DNA of 45,159 nucleotides from Thermosulfidibacter sp. (GCA_023269715.1 JAGDVO010000015.1:73410-118568), one strand, 5' to 3'. Counted from the first letter of the stretch, positions 25,843 through 36,724 are shown. The notes: generated from the letters alone by a model not told the origin. A program made the numbers and translations.

Positions 25843-26811
25843 ATGGTAGAGGAAACGATCCTAGAAACGAAAGAACGGAAAAAGGCGGAAAAGCTGGAGG
25901 TGGTTTTTAAGGCTATCTTTGGCTTTTCCGCTATTACCGTCGGTCTTATAATCCCAACAGTTGTATTTATAGTACTTTTAGCGGAATCAAAACTAATAAT
26001 AGAAAAGAAAGGGTTAATTAAATTCCTACTTTCCCAAAAATGGGATCCCGTATCAGACGAATTTGGTGCGCTCCCGATGATAGTTGGTACACTTATAAGC
26101 ACCTTCATATCTATGCTACTAGCGACTCCTATTGCTATTGGAATATCGATATTCGTAGTGGAATTAGCACCAAGATGGTTGAAAGAGATCATAAGGCAGG
26201 CGATAGATCTACTAGGAATAATCCCAAGCGTGATCTACGGAATGTGGGGATTCCTTGTTCTTGCACCTTTCATGGCAACAAAGGTTGAACCATTTATTCA
26301 AAGAGCCCTCATAAATATACCGATCCTCAATGAGCTTACAAGTGGTACATCAACGGGTATAGATGTCCTGACCACTAGTCTTGTCCTTTCAATAATGATA
26401 ATACCTTTTATGAGCTCGATAGTAAGAGAAGCGTTTGAAATGGTTAATCCGTTAGTCAAGGAATCGGCATATGCCCTTGGTGCTACAAAATGGGAAGTTA
26501 TAACAACAGTTGTAATAAGATCATCTATACCTGGAATAGCTGGTGGATTTATCATCTCTCTTGGGAGAGCTATAGGAGAAACTATGGCTGTTGCCTTTCT
26601 TGCAGGTAATAGACCAGAAATTCCAAGATCTCTCTTAGAGCCATTTACCACAATAACGGTTGCTCTAGCAAACCAATTCACAGAAGCAGATACAGAATTA
26701 TACCTCTCAGCTTTATACGCCCTGGCTTTAATACTATTTATAACATCCTTTATTATGCTCCTTACTGCCAAGATAATACTCTACAGGTTAAGTAGGAATG
26801 GTCAAATCTAA
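25843..26811 (+). CDS. pstC: Phosphate ABC transporter permease PstC
   Basis: PstC is one of two inner-membrane permeases of the Pst system. The 322 residues have about six membrane segments and the ABC-contact EAA loop ESAYALGATKWEVITTVVIRS followed by GIAGGFIISLGRAIGETMAVAFLAG, typical of PstC. An N-terminal charged stretch of about 20 residues precedes the first segment. It starts 5 bases after pstS without a clear ribosome site and overlaps pstA by 14 bases. Confidence 0.95.
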   Translation: MVEETILETKERKKAEKLEVVFKAIFGFSAITVGLIIPTVVFIVLLAESKLIIEKKGLIKFLLSQKWDPVSDEFGALPMIVGTLISTFISMLLATPIAIGISIFVVELAPRWLKEIIRQAIDLLGIIPSVIYGMWGFLVLAPFMATKVEPFIQRALINIPILNELTSGTSTGIDVLTTSLVLSIMIIPFMSSIVREAFEMVNPLVKESAYALGATKWEVITTVVIRSSIPGIAGGFIISLGRAIGETMAVAFLAGNRPEIPRSLLEPFTTITVALANQFTEADTELYLSALYALALILFITSFIMLLTAKIILYRLSRNGQI

Positions 26812-27646
26812 CATAGTTACGTTAAGAAAAGCAAAAAATAGTATAATGCTATTATTATGCTTTATTTCAGCTATATATGGCATATTTTGGCTATTCTGGA
26901 TACTAATAACCCTAGTTATAAAAGGATCAGAGGCCTTCAGTCTCAAGCTACTATACCTTGATCCAACACCACCGGGTGTAGAAGGCGGTGGCCTAAGACA
27001 TGCCTTTGTAGGCCACTTTATAATAGTCTCTTTAGCCACAGTAATTGGAATACCTATCGGAATAATGGCTGGGATATTCTTCAGCGAATACGGAAAGAGA
27101 TCGAGATTATTCACAGTCCTTAGAATGATTACAGATATATTGGTCAGTGTGCCAACGATAATAGTAGGAGCTACCGTATACGCTATACTGGTAAAACCAC
27201 TTCATCACTTTAATGCCCTAAGCGGGATCGTGGCACTAAGCATAATAATAATGCCAATAGTCGCCATAACAACCAACGAAATGCTAAAACTCGTTCCAAA
27301 CAATTTAAGAGAAGCTGCATATGCCCTCGGATCGTACAAATGGGAAGTTACCCTAAAGGTAACTGTAAGGGCAGCAAGAAACGGTATACTTACAGGCGTA
27401 CTCACAGGTATAGCAAGAATAATTGGAGAAACTGCTCCACTCCTATTTACATCTTTCAGTAATCAGTATTTAAATCTGAATATACTAAAGCCGATGGCTT
27501 CATTAACAGTATATATTTTCAATTATGTAATGGGACCATACGAGTATTGGCACCAACAAGCCTGGGCAAGTGCACTGATACTTACTCTAATCATATTACT
27601 ACTATTTGGAATAACCAGACTGATAATCAGAGAGAGAAGAAAATAA
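26798..27646 (+). CDS. pstA: Phosphate ABC transporter permease PstA
   Basis: PstA is the second Pst permease. The 282 residues show six membrane segments and the contact loop REAAYALGSYKWEVTLKVTV followed by GILTGVLTGIARIIGETAPLLFT, the pattern of PstA. PTPPGVEGGGLRHAFVGHF, the usual PstA motif after the first helix, is also present. It starts inside the end of pstC and ends 18 bases before pstB. Confidence 0.95.
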   Translation: MVKSNIVTLRKAKNSIMLLLCFISAIYGIFWLFWILITLVIKGSEAFSLKLLYLDPTPPGVEGGGLRHAFVGHFIIVSLATVIGIPIGIMAGIFFSEYGKRSRLFTVLRMITDILVSVPTIIVGATVYAILVKPLHHFNALSGIVALSIIIMPIVAITTNEMLKLVPNNLREAAYALGSYKWEVTLKVTVRAARNGILTGVLTGIARIIGETAPLLFTSFSNQYLNLNILKPMASLTVYIFNYVMGPYEYWHQQAWASALILTLIILLLFGITRLIIRERRK

Positions 27647-27664
27647 GGAAGGGAGAGATCTGAT

Positions 27665-28420
27665 ATGTTAAAAGAAAAAATAGAAGTCATAAACCTAAAT
27701 TTCTATTATAACAACAACCATGTACTAAAAAATATAAACTTAAAAATCTATGAAAAAAGAATAACCGCACTTATAGGACCATCAGGGTGTGGTAAAACCA
27801 CACTATTAAGGTGCTTTAACAGAATGCACGATCTATACCCAGATAATAGATACGAGGGAAAGATTCTACTAGATGGTAAAAATATTCTAGATAAAGATGC
27901 GGATCTAATGAAATTGAGAAGCAAAGTTGGAATGGTTTTTCAAAAACCAACACCTTTTCCAATGTCTATATTTGATAATGTGGCCTTTGGTCTGAAGTTG
28001 AAAGGTATAAAGGGAAATGAATTAAGGGATAGAGTAGAAAAGGCACTAAAGGATGCAGCTTTATGGGATGAAGTTAAAGACAGATTAGACGAAAGTGCAC
28101 TTTCCTTATCAGGTGGTCAACAGCAGAGACTCTGTATAGCCAGGACGATAGCGGTAGAACCGGATGTCATACTTTTCGACGAACCCACAAGTGCACTTGA
28201 TCCAATATCTACCGCAAAGGTGGAAGAATTGATAGTCAAACTAAAGGAAAATTGGACAATAATAATAGTTACCCACAACCTGCAGCAGGCAGCACGAATA
28301 TCGGATTTCACAGGCTTTATGTATTTAGGAGAGTTAATCGAATTCGGATCCACAAAGGATATGTTTATAAAACCAAGAAACAAACTGACCGAGGATTATA
28401 TAACTGGAAGGTTCGGTTAA
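27665..28420 (+). CDS. pstB: Phosphate ABC transporter ATP-binding protein PstB
   Basis: PstB is the cytoplasmic ATPase that drives phosphate uptake. The 251 residues contain Walker [10 protein letters not shown], the PstB-specific [12 protein letters not shown] segment, the Q-loop [15 protein letters not shown], signature [16 protein letters not shown], Walker [14 protein letters not shown] and the switch His in [13 protein letters not shown]. It ends the operon. Its last 4 bases overlap the convergent SDH-family gene. No strong terminator is seen after it. Confidence 0.97.
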   Translation: MLKEKIEVINLNFYYNNNHVLKNINLKIYEKRITALIGPSGCGKTTLLRCFNRMHDLYPDNRYEGKILLDGKNILDKDADLMKLRSKVGMVFQKPTPFPMSIFDNVAFGLKLKGIKGNELRDRVEKALKDAALWDEVKDRLDESALSLSGGQQQRLCIARTIAVEPDVILFDEPTSALDPISTAKVEELIVKLKENWTIIIVTHNLQQAARISDFTGFMYLGELIEFGSTKDMFIKPRNKLTEDYITGRFG

Positions 28421-29280
28421 CCATGTAACACGTCTTTGTTTTCCTGTCTCCTATAGGGAATAGGAATATACTGAACAGAAGGTACCATAGATCCAACAGG
28501 CTGTGGGAACAGTTCCATAAGTTCATAAACCTCCTCGGGAACTTCTGTGAAAACATTCAAACCCATCTCCTTTAGATGCTCAACGGTAAGTGGATAGTCA
28601 TGGGTATATTTTCCCGTTGACAGTTCTTCAGCTATTTTTTCAGCTTTCTCCCTTTCCATACCATTTGCGGTAAGTAGACTTACAACATATTCTTTCATCT
28701 GGTTAATAGCCTTTTCTGCAACATCAGCCATTATAAGTGTGTTATCATCTATCTCATTGATAGGCTTCTTTTCCAAAACCCTAAGAATAGAAACAGCAGG
28801 AAGTCCACCAAGCTGCGGATCCACAGGGCCCAAAACAGCATTATGATCCATGATTATCTCATCGGCCGCAAGGGCTATTAATGTACCTCCACTCATTGCA
28901 TAATGTGGGATTATCACTCTTACAGGTCCTTTGTGCCTAACCAGAGCATTCGCAATTTGAGTAGCAGCAAGGGCAAGTCCACCCGGAGTATGAATTATAA
29001 GATCTATTGGCATATCCTCAGGAGTCATTCTAATCGCCCTCAAAACCTGTTCCGAATCCTCTATACTTATGTATCTAAAAAAGGGAATTCCAAAAAACCT
29101 TACTCCCTCCTGCCTGTGTATAAGTGTAATAACCCTGCTCGCCCTCTTCTTCTCTATTGCAGAAATTAGGTTATTCCTAGCATTTTCAAGCATCCATCTT
29201 CTGTAGACTGGCAAAACAAATACAAAAAATATAAGAAAAAACCATAGTAAATTAATAAAGTGTCCATAATAGTCTTGCAT
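28417..29280 (-). CDS. Membrane-anchored ClpP-class serine protease (SDH/SppA-like)
   Basis: A 287-residue protein with one N-terminal membrane segment ([18 protein letters not shown], about 10-27), then a ClpP/crotonase-fold protease domain. It carries the oxyanion loop [11 protein letters not shown], the nucleophile Ser in [11 protein letters not shown], and [19 protein letters not shown]. These match the serine dehydrogenase proteinase (PF01972) group related to SppA, which in several thermophiles is annotated this way. The start chosen is the ATG at 29280 after AGGGGAGG, not the TTG seven codons upstream. The real substrate is unknown; a role in signal-peptide or membrane-protein turnover is inference. 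Confidence 0.88.
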   Translation of the reverse strand: MQDYYGHFINLLWFFLIFFVFVLPVYRRWMLENARNNLISAIEKKRASRVITLIHRQEGVRFFGIPFFRYISIEDSEQVLRAIRMTPEDMPIDLIIHTPGGLALAATQIANALVRHKGPVRVIIPHYAMSGGTLIALAADEIIMDHNAVLGPVDPQLGGLPAVSILRVLEKKPINEIDDNTLIMADVAEKAINQMKEYVVSLLTANGMEREKAEKIAEELSTGKYTHDYPLTVEHLKEMGLNVFTEVPEEVYELMELFPQPVGSMVPSVQYIPIPYRRQENKDVLHG

Positions 29281-29294
29281 ATCAAACCTCCCCT

Positions 29295-29323
29295 TTGACA
29301 ACTATTTTAAATTATATTACCAT
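29295..29323 (+). promoter_or_regulatory. Promoter of the PrmA-like methylase gene, predicted leaderless
   Basis: A perfect TTGACA (29295-29300), a 17-base spacer and TACCAT (29318-29323). The ATG at 29332 is 8 bases past the -10 box and has no ribosome site. The promoter overlaps the upstream edge of the divergent protease gene. Confidence 0.5.
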
Positions 29324-29331
29324 TACTAAAG

Positions 29332-30159
29332 ATGATAGACAATATCTTTGATATAACTTTAGACATAAGTAACTCTAGTGAAGATGAGATAGAAGAGTTG
29401 ATCGAATTAGCAAAAAGTGACTACTATTGGGCAATTGAAGAACTAAAAGGAAAAGTTCTGTTACATTTATTCGTATCAAGACATCTAACAGGAGAATTGA
29501 TTGAAAAATTAAATAAAACCTGCTTAAAGTTCGAGATAAGAGAAGTTGTAAATTGGGAAGAAAACTTCAGAAAAAGCTTTAAAGGTGTAGTCGTAAGTAA
29601 TTTTTTTATAAGACCCCCATGGGAAGAAGAGAAAGATAAATTCATAGATATAATAATATACCCAGCAAGTAGCTTTGGGGTAGGAGATCACGCAAGTACA
29701 CAGGGAATGCTACTTGCCATAGAGAAAATAGCCAATGATGGAATAAAAGTAGAAAAAGCACTCGATATAGGGACTGGATCTGGAATCCTGTCGATAGCGA
29801 TAAAAAAACTAGGGATAGCCAAAAAAGTAATTGCCATAGATATTTCAGAATTAGCTATTGGCAATGCAAAAATGAATGTAAAACTGAACGAAGTGGAAGA
29901 TGTATTTTTAATACTTGGTAGTACCTATACTTTAAATCCTAACCAGAAATTCGATCTTATCCTTGCAAACATAGATTCAGAAAGCCTTCCAAAATTAAAA
30001 CCAGATATTCTAAACCTTATTTCTAAAGACGGTTTAGTTATAATAGGAGGATTTACAAATCAAAATAGGCAGGTCTTGGATCTTTATTCGGAATCTTTAT
30101 ATCTGAAGGATACTATAGTTATTGAAGACTGGATAACATGCATATATTACAATAAATAA
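29332..30159 (+). CDS. prmA: PrmA-like ribosomal protein L11 methyltransferase
   Basis: PrmA uses SAM to methylate ribosomal protein L11. The 275 residues have a short N-terminal substrate-recognition part, then IIYPASSFGVGDHASTQGML, the PrmA equivalent of AFGTGxHxTT, then the SAM motif ALDIGTGSGILSIAIKKLG, an acidic loop VIAIDISELAI and LILANIDSESL in the usual place of ANIL. The motifs are slightly divergent from E. coli PrmA, and the N-terminal part is weakly conserved, so a related protein methylase is possible. Confidence 0.82.
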   Translation: MIDNIFDITLDISNSSEDEIEELIELAKSDYYWAIEELKGKVLLHLFVSRHLTGELIEKLNKTCLKFEIREVVNWEENFRKSFKGVVVSNFFIRPPWEEEKDKFIDIIIYPASSFGVGDHASTQGMLLAIEKIANDGIKVEKALDIGTGSGILSIAIKKLGIAKKVIAIDISELAIGNAKMNVKLNEVEDVFLILGSTYTLNPNQKFDLILANIDSESLPKLKPDILNLISKDGLVIIGGFTNQNRQVLDLYSESLYLKDTIVIEDWITCIYYNK

Positions 30160-30190
30160 CTATCAATAAAACGTTAAAAAGGGGGTAAAA

Positions 30191-30841
30191 ATGGTAGTAT
30201 TAGAGATGAGTGAAATAAAAGAATTTGATCTAGACGCCTTTAGTATGAGAGTCCTCCTAAAAGCACTTGAAATACTAGGTGGACCTAGAAAGCTGATAGA
30301 GTACAGAAATCTTACATGGGTACCATCACTAATACAAGCTGCATATGCAATCGTAATGTCCAGAGAGTTATTGAAAACAGAAAACGAAATAGCAAGTTTC
30401 CTAGGTCTTACCCGGCAAACTGTTAGAAACATGTTAAGGGCGGATGAAGAAATGGTTCTTAAGAAACTGGAAGGAGAGTTCGAATCCAAAACTATAAAAG
30501 CCCATACAGCTGGTGGTCTTGCAAAGCTCGCCTATAGAGAAATAAAAGAAGGTAGGGATAACTTAGATATACTCATAGGTATACTAGGACCAACGATTGG
30601 TGCACTTGAAATAACCTGGCCTACAGAAGTACTAAAAAGGGTCAAGGGTACAAAATTCCCGATAAGCAAAGAAGATCTCATAAACAAACTACAGGGGTTT
30701 AAGATAGAAGGTATAAACATACTAACTATAATCGAAAAGATAGAAGAATTCCCTATCAAGAACCCAGCTGACCTACTATCGAAGATAAAAGAAGCGCTCC
30801 AAAATGTAGAGAAAGAAAAACAACCGAAGCTAGATCTTTAG
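30191..30841 (+). CDS. HTH regulator of the near-KaiC type (unknown target)
   Basis: A 216-residue protein with a helix-turn-helix near 63-83 (KTENEIASFLGLTRQTVRNML), preceded by LEILGGPRKLIEYRNLTWVP and followed by an alpha-rich end with AHTAGGLAKLAYREI and FPIKNPADLLSKI. This layout resembles the probable regulatory family TIGR03879 (near-KaiC domain), as I recall it, in archaea and some thermophilic bacteria. In those genomes a KaiC-like ATPase lies next to it; none is present here. The ATG at 30191 follows AAGGGGGT. A DNA-binding regulator is likely. The family name is uncertain. Confidence 0.65.
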   Translation: MVVLEMSEIKEFDLDAFSMRVLLKALEILGGPRKLIEYRNLTWVPSLIQAAYAIVMSRELLKTENEIASFLGLTRQTVRNMLRADEEMVLKKLEGEFESKTIKAHTAGGLAKLAYREIKEGRDNLDILIGILGPTIGALEITWPTEVLKRVKGTKFPISKEDLINKLQGFKIEGINILTIIEKIEEFPIKNPADLLSKIKEALQNVEKEKQPKLDL

Positions 30842-30846
30842 ACAAC

Positions 30847-31380
30847 CTACTTTTCTATACCAACTCTTGCCTGTACCCCCATGGTGTAGTAATGCTTTAC
30901 CTCTCTCATTTCTGTGACGAGATCAGCAACCTCGATCAACTCTTCTGGAGCGTATCTACCCGTGAGAATCAATTCCACCTTTTCTGGCTTATTCCTTATA
31001 ACCTCAAGAACATCTTCAAGGTTAAGTAATCCCATGTAAAGAGCTACGTTTACTTCATCAAGTATAACTAGATTGTATTTCTTACTAAAGATAATCTCTT
31101 TAACTTCCTCCCAACCCTGATTAACTATCCTTTTTAGTTCTTCAGTTTCCCTACCTTTGAAGACAAAATAAGTAGTCCCATACTGTCTAATATCAACAAG
31201 ATCTGAAAATCTTTCTCTGATCGTTTTCAATTCACTATACTCTTGCCCCTTTAGAAACTGAGCTATGAAAACCCTAAGACCCGCACCTACCGCTCTAACC
31301 ATAAGACCAAGAGCACATGTAGTTTTACCTTTGCCATTTCCTGTGTAAATCTGTACATACCCTCTGTCAAACTTGGACAT
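30847..31380 (-). CDS. cobO: Cob(I)alamin adenosyltransferase CobO/BtuR
   Basis: CobO adenosylates corrinoids to give adenosylcobalamin. The 177 residues from the ATG at 31380 contain the P-loop GNGKGKTTCALG, RVFIAQFLKGQEYSE, Walker B LVILDEVNVAL and TGRYAPEELIEVADLVTEM, all CobO blocks. It overlaps the aroE end by 14 bases. The cofactor it makes would serve the mutase encoded at 43720-45159. It is the last gene of a run that begins upstream at pheS. Confidence 0.95.
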   Translation of the reverse strand: MSKFDRGYVQIYTGNGKGKTTCALGLMVRAVGAGLRVFIAQFLKGQEYSELKTIRERFSDLVDIRQYGTTYFVFKGRETEELKRIVNQGWEEVKEIIFSKKYNLVILDEVNVALYMGLLNLEDVLEVIRNKPEKVELILTGRYAPEELIEVADLVTEMREVKHYYTMGVQARVGIEK

Positions 31381-32218
31381 CACTGCCCCCTACCCTACTC
31401 AAAACAAAATTCTTTACATCTCTAAAATCCGGCAAAAATCCGAACCATATCTCCACACTATAAATAGCCTGTAATACAAGCATATCTAAACCATTAATCA
31501 CCCTAAACCCGAGGTTGGCCGCCCTCTTCAGGAAAGGAGTAAGAGGTGGATTGTAGATAGTATCATAAACTATAACATCTTTCCCCAATTTCGATAGGTC
31601 AAAGGGCAAATCACTTACACCGTCAAGCCCAACTTTAGTGCAGTTAATTACAATATCGAATCTCTCCATGATATCATTAATCTTTTCCCAATCTAAAGGT
31701 GTAACATACCCTCTGTAGCTTCCAGCAACCATACCCAACTTTACCTTGTCTCTATTTGTAACATAGATATTTTCCACACCCATCTTCACGAGCCCATATA
31801 TAACAGCTTTCCCCGCACCACCTACTCCTATAACAAGGGGATTTCTTACATTCTCAATTCCATTAACCCTTAAACTTTCAACAAAACCGATCCAATCCGT
31901 GTTATAGCCTATTAACTTATCATCCCCTCTCTTCACCACATTAACAGCGCCTATAACCTGAGCTTCCTCACTAAGCCAATCCATACTATTTACAGCCCTT
32001 TCTTTAAAGGGAGCGGTGATATTAAAACCAACAGAATTTTCCAAAAAACAAAGGCCATCCAAAACCTTTTCAAAGTAACCAAGCTTTGCCTCTATTGGAA
32101 GATATAAGGCATGGATGGAGTACTTCTCATATATATAGTTATGAATTAGGGGAGATAAGCTATGCTTTATAGGATTACCTATAACACCGAGTACCTTTAT
32201 ATCAGAGGTAATTTCCAT
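31367..32218 (-). CDS. aroE: Shikimate dehydrogenase
   Basis: AroE reduces 3-dehydroshikimate with NADPH in aromatic amino acid synthesis. The 283 residues carry VIGNPIKHSLSPLIHN, the catalytic Lys in GFNITAPFKERA, YNTDWIGF with the catalytic Asp, and the Rossmann loop VIGVGGAGKAVIYGL. The C-terminal NGLDMLVLQAIYSVEIWFG is standard. The ATG at 32218 shares a base with the ndk stop (TAATG), so translation is coupled. Confidence 0.95.
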   Translation of the reverse strand: MEITSDIKVLGVIGNPIKHSLSPLIHNYIYEKYSIHALYLPIEAKLGYFEKVLDGLCFLENSVGFNITAPFKERAVNSMDWLSEEAQVIGAVNVVKRGDDKLIGYNTDWIGFVESLRVNGIENVRNPLVIGVGGAGKAVIYGLVKMGVENIYVTNRDKVKLGMVAGSYRGYVTPLDWEKINDIMERFDIVINCTKVGLDGVSDLPFDLSKLGKDVIVYDTIYNPPLTPFLKRAANLGFRVINGLDMLVLQAIYSVEIWFGFLPDFRDVKNFVLSRVGGSDVQV

Positions 32219-32640
32219 TAGCAACTACCTACTATTTCTAAACTGCTAAAGAAATAAGAAATCTCGTACTTTGCAGACTCTGGAGAGTCGGACCCATGAA
32301 CAGAGTTCTTCTCAACATCAATACCGTAAAGTTTCCTTATGGTACCATCCTCAGCCTTGGCGGGATCAGTAGCACCCATCAGTTTACGCCACCTACTAAT
32401 AACTTCTTCACCTTCAAGGACAAGAACAACTATAGGGCCAGAAGACATAAAATCTGTCAAACTATCAAAAAAGGGTTTTTCCCTATGAACGTAATAAAAA
32501 CATTCAGCCTCCTCTTTGGTAAGCTTAAGCATCTTCATAGCTACAATCTTGATCCCAGCCTCTTCTATCATTGCCACTATCTTACCTATCAGATTTCTAC
32601 TTACAGCATCGGGTTTGATAATCGCCAGAGTTCTCTCCAT
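32218..32640 (-). CDS. ndk: Nucleoside diphosphate kinase
   Basis: Ndk moves gamma-phosphate from ATP to other NDPs through a phospho-His. The 140 residues start [13 protein letters not shown], include [29 protein letters not shown] and the catalytic His in [13 protein letters not shown] chose the ATG at 32640, eight bases after GGAGG. The ATG at 32646, two codons earlier, overlaps the pheT stop (TAATG) and is too close to that site, but remains possible. Confidence 0.96.
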   Translation of the reverse strand: MERTLAIIKPDAVSRNLIGKIVAMIEEAGIKIVAMKMLKLTKEEAECFYYVHREKPFFDSLTDFMSSGPIVVLVLEGEEVISRWRKLMGATDPAKAEDGTIRKLYGIDVEKNSVHGSDSPESAKYEISYFFSSLEIVGSC

Positions 32641-32645
32641 TCCCA

Positions 32646-35042
32646 TTACCTCCTCGTCCTTATAGTAGCATTGAAGTTCTTCTCTATCTCACCAGCTAAC
32701 CACCAAAATACCCCATCAACCTCTTCTGTGGTAAGTGTTCCTTCCATCTTTGAAAACACAAAATTCAACGTATAACTTACTTTTCCATCACCTATCTGGG
32801 GACCTTTAAAGACATCTATAAGTCTAAATTCGTAAAGATATCTAGCTTTACTAGACCTTATAAACTTCTCGATCTCACCATAGCCAACAGATTCATCCAC
32901 AATAAAAGAAAGATCCCTTGTAACAAAGGGAAATTGCGAGTAGGGCTTATAGCTATAAGTTCTCTCTAACCCAAGAATGGGCTCAAGGAATATTTCACCA
33001 ATGTATACATTCCTTTTAAGATCAAAACTCTCCTTAACATCAGGATGTAACTCACCAACTGCAGCTATTACAGTATCACCATGAAACCAGGTACAAGAAA
33101 TCCTAGGATGGAGATAAGGCCTCTCACTACCAGATTTAAAACTAGTATCAACCTTGAAATTATCTAAAAAGGCCTCAGCTATCCCTTTAGCATCATAAAA
33201 GTCATAGGGCTCAAAAGGCCTCGACCAATGCTTGTCTTTGTTGCCCGATAGTAAAAAGGCACATACCAAGCTCTCCTTGAACCTACCATCCTCCTCAAAA
33301 CCAAATACCCTACCAACCTCGAATATAGCAAAATCAAAAATGAGGTTACTATGGTTTCTTGAAGCTGTATCGAGAAGTCCGTAAATGAGATTCGGTCTCA
33401 TCACTACCATATCTTCGCTCAAGGGATTCATTATCTCTACCGTGTTTTCAACGCCAAGCTTTAGTCTTTCACCATAATCTAAAGGAATAAAACTATAAGT
33501 AATAACCTCTCTTAGTCCAAAGGAAACTAGGAGGTTTCTCACTTCTTTTTGGAATTGATAAGTACTCTCAGGCTTTTCACCCTGTAAAGAACCACTTGGT
33601 AACTCATCGGGTATATTCTGATAACCCCAAATTCTAGCTACCTCTTCAACTAGATCTATAGAGCGAGTAACATCCAAACATCTCCAGCTAGGTACCTCCA
33701 CATACCAATTACCACCAGAATCCTCCTTTACATCGAAACCAAGATTAACCAGCATCCTCTTAGAGTCATCCCTACTAACATTACAACCCAGTATATTTTG
33801 CACCATGTCGGGGTCAAAGTTTATTATCTTTCGAGTACCTTTTATCGAGAACTTATCGATACCACCTCTGGCAACCTTACAACCTGCAATTTTCTGTATT
33901 AAATGGACAGCTCTTAAAGCAGCTACAAAGAGTCCTTCTATATCTACACCCCTTTCAAATCTTTTAGAAGCCTCTGTGGATAATCCAAGTCTTTTTGAAC
34001 TCCTCCTTATATTCCTGGGGTCAAAATAAGCACTTTCCAAAAGGACTTTTCTTGTAGAATCACTAACCTCACTATTTGCGCCTCCCATAATTCCCGCTAT
34101 AGCGACTGGTCTTTCCAAATCGGCTATAACAAGGACATCTTCATCCAAAGTTCTAACCTTTCCATCCAGGGTCTCTATTGTCTCACCGTTTCTAGCCTTC
34201 CTAACCACTATCTTACCACCAAGCAGCTTATCAAAATCAAAGGCATGTAGGGGTTGCCCAAACTCAAACATCACGTAGTTGGTTACATCTACCATGTTAC
34301 TTATAGGCCTCATACCTAGGTGTAACAACTTCAGCTTCAACCAAAGCGGAGAGGGGCGAACCGTAAGGTCATATATGTATTTAGCTACATATCTAGGACA
34401 TAGCTCCTCATCTAAAACCGTTACATCTGTTATTTCACATATATCTAAAGTATCTTCTTCAAATCCAATCTCAGGTAGTTTCATAGGTCTACCGCAAATC
34501 GCAGAAATTTCTCTTGCAACTCCTATTATACCAAAAAGATCACCCCTATTAGGTGTAGGAGAAATCAATAGGACATAATCATTATAACCCAACAGTTCTA
34601 TAGCATCTATCCCTATAGGAGTAGTTCTATCCAGCAACAACACTCTAGTTGCATTCGGATCAGTTCCGAGTTCTATTTCCGATAGAAGCATACCCTGAGA
34701 TTCAACCCCTCTTACATTAGCTACAGAAACAGTAGTACCATCAGGCAAATTCGATCCTGGCCTACATAGGAGAACAACATCACCCTCCTTCAACAGTTGA
34801 TCACTACAAACAACCCTATACTCATCTTTTCCATCGGAAATATAGAGTATGTTCAAACTTGGAGTATAAGGATGAAGCTCAATTCTATTTATTACTGCAC
34901 TTACAACACCCCTTAGCCTTTCCCTGAGATCTTCAATATCTTCAACCTCAACACCAGCATTTATAAGCTTTTCTGCCACATCATAGGGTGAAAGATCAGT
35001 AACATCGACGAAATTAGATACTAAACTCCACAGAACCTTCAA
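32646..35042 (-). CDS. pheT: Phenylalanyl-tRNA synthetase beta subunit
   Basis: PheT forms the alpha2-beta2 PheRS and carries the editing site. The 798 residues are usual. Order: N-terminal tRNA-binding domain ([11 protein letters not shown]), the B3/B4 editing region (VARWGYQ-type motifs near 480), the catalytic-like core and a C-terminal FDX-ACB domain ([14 protein letters not shown]). The start is a TTG at 35042 after GGGGGTG. It follows pheS by 22 bases. Confidence 0.96.
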   Translation of the reverse strand: MKVLWSLVSNFVDVTDLSPYDVAEKLINAGVEVEDIEDLRERLRGVVSAVINRIELHPYTPSLNILYISDGKDEYRVVCSDQLLKEGDVVLLCRPGSNLPDGTTVSVANVRGVESQGMLLSEIELGTDPNATRVLLLDRTTPIGIDAIELLGYNDYVLLISPTPNRGDLFGIIGVAREISAICGRPMKLPEIGFEEDTLDICEITDVTVLDEELCPRYVAKYIYDLTVRPSPLWLKLKLLHLGMRPISNMVDVTNYVMFEFGQPLHAFDFDKLLGGKIVVRKARNGETIETLDGKVRTLDEDVLVIADLERPVAIAGIMGGANSEVSDSTRKVLLESAYFDPRNIRRSSKRLGLSTEASKRFERGVDIEGLFVAALRAVHLIQKIAGCKVARGGIDKFSIKGTRKIINFDPDMVQNILGCNVSRDDSKRMLVNLGFDVKEDSGGNWYVEVPSWRCLDVTRSIDLVEEVARIWGYQNIPDELPSGSLQGEKPESTYQFQKEVRNLLVSFGLREVITYSFIPLDYGERLKLGVENTVEIMNPLSEDMVVMRPNLIYGLLDTASRNHSNLIFDFAIFEVGRVFGFEEDGRFKESLVCAFLLSGNKDKHWSRPFEPYDFYDAKGIAEAFLDNFKVDTSFKSGSERPYLHPRISCTWFHGDTVIAAVGELHPDVKESFDLKRNVYIGEIFLEPILGLERTYSYKPYSQFPFVTRDLSFIVDESVGYGEIEKFIRSSKARYLYEFRLIDVFKGPQIGDGKVSYTLNFVFSKMEGTLTTEEVDGVFWWLAGEIEKNFNATIRTRR

Positions 35043-35064
35043 GCTAGCACCCCCAAAAAGCTCT

Positions 35065-36084
35065 CTAGGAAAATTGCTTCAAAAATCTCAGGTCGTTCTG
35101 ATAAAAGAGCCTAATATCATCTATTCCGTACTTTAACATAGCTATCCTTTCAACACCGAGCCCAAAGGCAAAACCTGTAACATCTCTGTACCCCACAAAT
35201 TCAAACACATTGGGATCAACCATTCCACAACCAAGTATTTCAAGCCATCCACTATTCTTGCAAACACGACATCCCACGCCCTTACAGATAACACAGACTA
35301 TGTCCATCTCGGCACTCGGTTCTGTAAATGGAAAAAAACTTGGACGGAATCTGACTTTTGTATTTTTGCCAAAAATACTCTTTGCAAAGTGAACAAGCGT
35401 ACCCTTTAACTCACTAAACTTAACATTCCTATCAACATACAAACCTTCAACCTGGTGGAACATGGGAGAATGGGTTATATCGAAATCCCTCCTATAAACC
35501 TTACCCGGAGCTATTATCCTTATGGGTGGTTTAAAACTCTCCATAACCCTTATCTGGACAGGAGATGTATGAGTTCTTAAAAGAACACCACCACCAATGT
35601 AAAACGTATCCTGCATATCTCTTGCAGGATGATCTGGCGGTATATTCAAGGCCTCAAAATTATGAAAATCATCCTCTATTTCTGGGCCCTCTGCTACAAA
35701 AAAACCGAGCTCTCTAAATATCTCGACTATTTCATCCATAACAATGGTTACTGGATGAAAAGAAGCCCTTATAGGTCTCCTACCAGGCAGAGTAACATCA
35801 AAAGAAACATTCTGTAATTTATTTTCCTTCTCCCTCTCTTTTATTAAAGTTTCATGCTTTTCTATAAGTTCGGTTATATAGTTTTTAACCTCGTTTAAAA
35901 GTTTACCTAACTTTGGTCTTTCCTCTTCACCAAAATCCTTTATTCTCTTAAGCCACTCACTTATAACACCCTTTTTACCTACAAACTTAGCCTTAAGATC
36001 CATTAAAGACTGACGATCCTTAATTTGCTCCAAGGCCTTTAAAACATCTTCCTTAATTTTCTCTATTTCCCTTTCTATATTCAT
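35065..36084 (-). CDS. pheS: Phenylalanyl-tRNA synthetase alpha subunit
   Basis: PheS makes the aminoacyl transfer with PheT. The 339 residues have an N-terminal coiled-coil (about 1-90), then [19 protein letters not shown], motif 2 with [18 protein letters not shown] and motif 3 [18 protein letters not shown] four-Cys segment ([16 protein letters not shown], about 260-275) sits in the catalytic domain and is seen in many bacterial PheS. The start at 36084 is 1 base after the rplT stop, so it is read with the ribosomal proteins. Confidence 0.97.
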   Translation of the reverse strand: MNIEREIEKIKEDVLKALEQIKDRQSLMDLKAKFVGKKGVISEWLKRIKDFGEEERPKLGKLLNEVKNYITELIEKHETLIKEREKENKLQNVSFDVTLPGRRPIRASFHPVTIVMDEIVEIFRELGFFVAEGPEIEDDFHNFEALNIPPDHPARDMQDTFYIGGGVLLRTHTSPVQIRVMESFKPPIRIIAPGKVYRRDFDITHSPMFHQVEGLYVDRNVKFSELKGTLVHFAKSIFGKNTKVRFRPSFFPFTEPSAEMDIVCVICKGVGCRVCKNSGWLEILGCGMVDPNVFEFVGYRDVTGFAFGLGVERIAMLKYGIDDIRLFYQNDLRFLKQFS

Positions 36085-36085
36085 T

Positions 36086-36451
36086 TTAAGCCACCTTCTT
36101 TAAAAGAGCCTCCCTAGCAATATCAACAAGGTACTTGAAAACCTCAGGCTGATTAATAGCCAACTCCGCAAGCATCTTTCTGTTTATCCCAACATTAGCG
36201 AGTTTTAAACCATGTATGAATTCACTATACTTGAGACCGTAAGATCTCACCGCAGCATTTATCCTTAGTATCCATAGTCTCCTAAACTCCCTCTTTCTAA
36301 CCTTCCTATCACGATAGGCATAGGTAAGAGCTTTAATAACAGTCTGCTTTGCTATTTTGTAAAGTCTACTCTTCGCACCCCAGTAACCCTTTGCTAGTTT
36401 TAACCATTTTTTTCTTCTCCATCTTGTCTTGGGTCCACCCTTAACTCTCAT
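36086..36451 (-). CDS. rplT: 50S ribosomal protein L20
   Basis: L20 is an early assembly protein of the 50S subunit. The 121 residues match the family: basic N-terminus [22 protein letters not shown], then [20 protein letters not shown] and [27 protein letters not shown]. It lies 12 bases after rpmI and 1 before pheS. In many bacteria infC leads this operon. Here infC is absent. Confidence 0.97.
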   Translation of the reverse strand: MRVKGGPKTRWRRKKWLKLAKGYWGAKSRLYKIAKQTVIKALTYAYRDRKVRKREFRRLWILRINAAVRSYGLKYSEFIHGLKLANVGINRKMLAELAINQPEVFKYLVDIAREALLKKVA

Positions 36452-36463
36452 AACATCTCCTCC

Positions 36464-36667
36464 CTAAAAGCTGTAAGGAAGCAATCTTTTGATCCTCTTT
36501 AGGTCCTCTTTACCAACGAGAGCTGGCCTTCTAAGTCTCCTCTTGCGCTTAGAAGACTTCTCCTCATTCAGATGGCTTCTATTCGCCTTTCTCCTCTTTA
36601 ACTTCCCATTTGCAGTAACCTTGAACCTCTTTTTAGCACTCTTATTGGTCTTCATCTTGTTGGACAT
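36464..36667 (-). CDS. rpmI: 50S ribosomal protein L35
   Basis: L35 is a small basic 50S protein. From the ATG at 36667 it is 67 residues with [22 protein letters not shown] and [14 protein letters not shown]-type basic runs. The start follows GGGGGGTG. An ATG three codons earlier lacks support. It opens the rpmI-rplT-pheS-pheT-ndk-aroE-cobO set. No infC precedes it; upstream is pyrC on the same strand, with 57 bases between. Confidence 0.93.
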   Translation of the reverse strand: MSNKMKTNKSAKKRFKVTANGKLKRRKANRSHLNEEKSSKRKRRLRRPALVGKEDLKRIKRLLPYSF

Positions 36668-36724
36668 AGTATTCACCCCCCTATTTCATTGGAGAAATAT
36701 AATTAACACTTCAGATCCACCATA

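Noticed and set aside
28420-28500. Terminator after pstB
   Set aside because: Only a five-pair TCCTA/TAGGA stem without a T run was seen, too weak to call.
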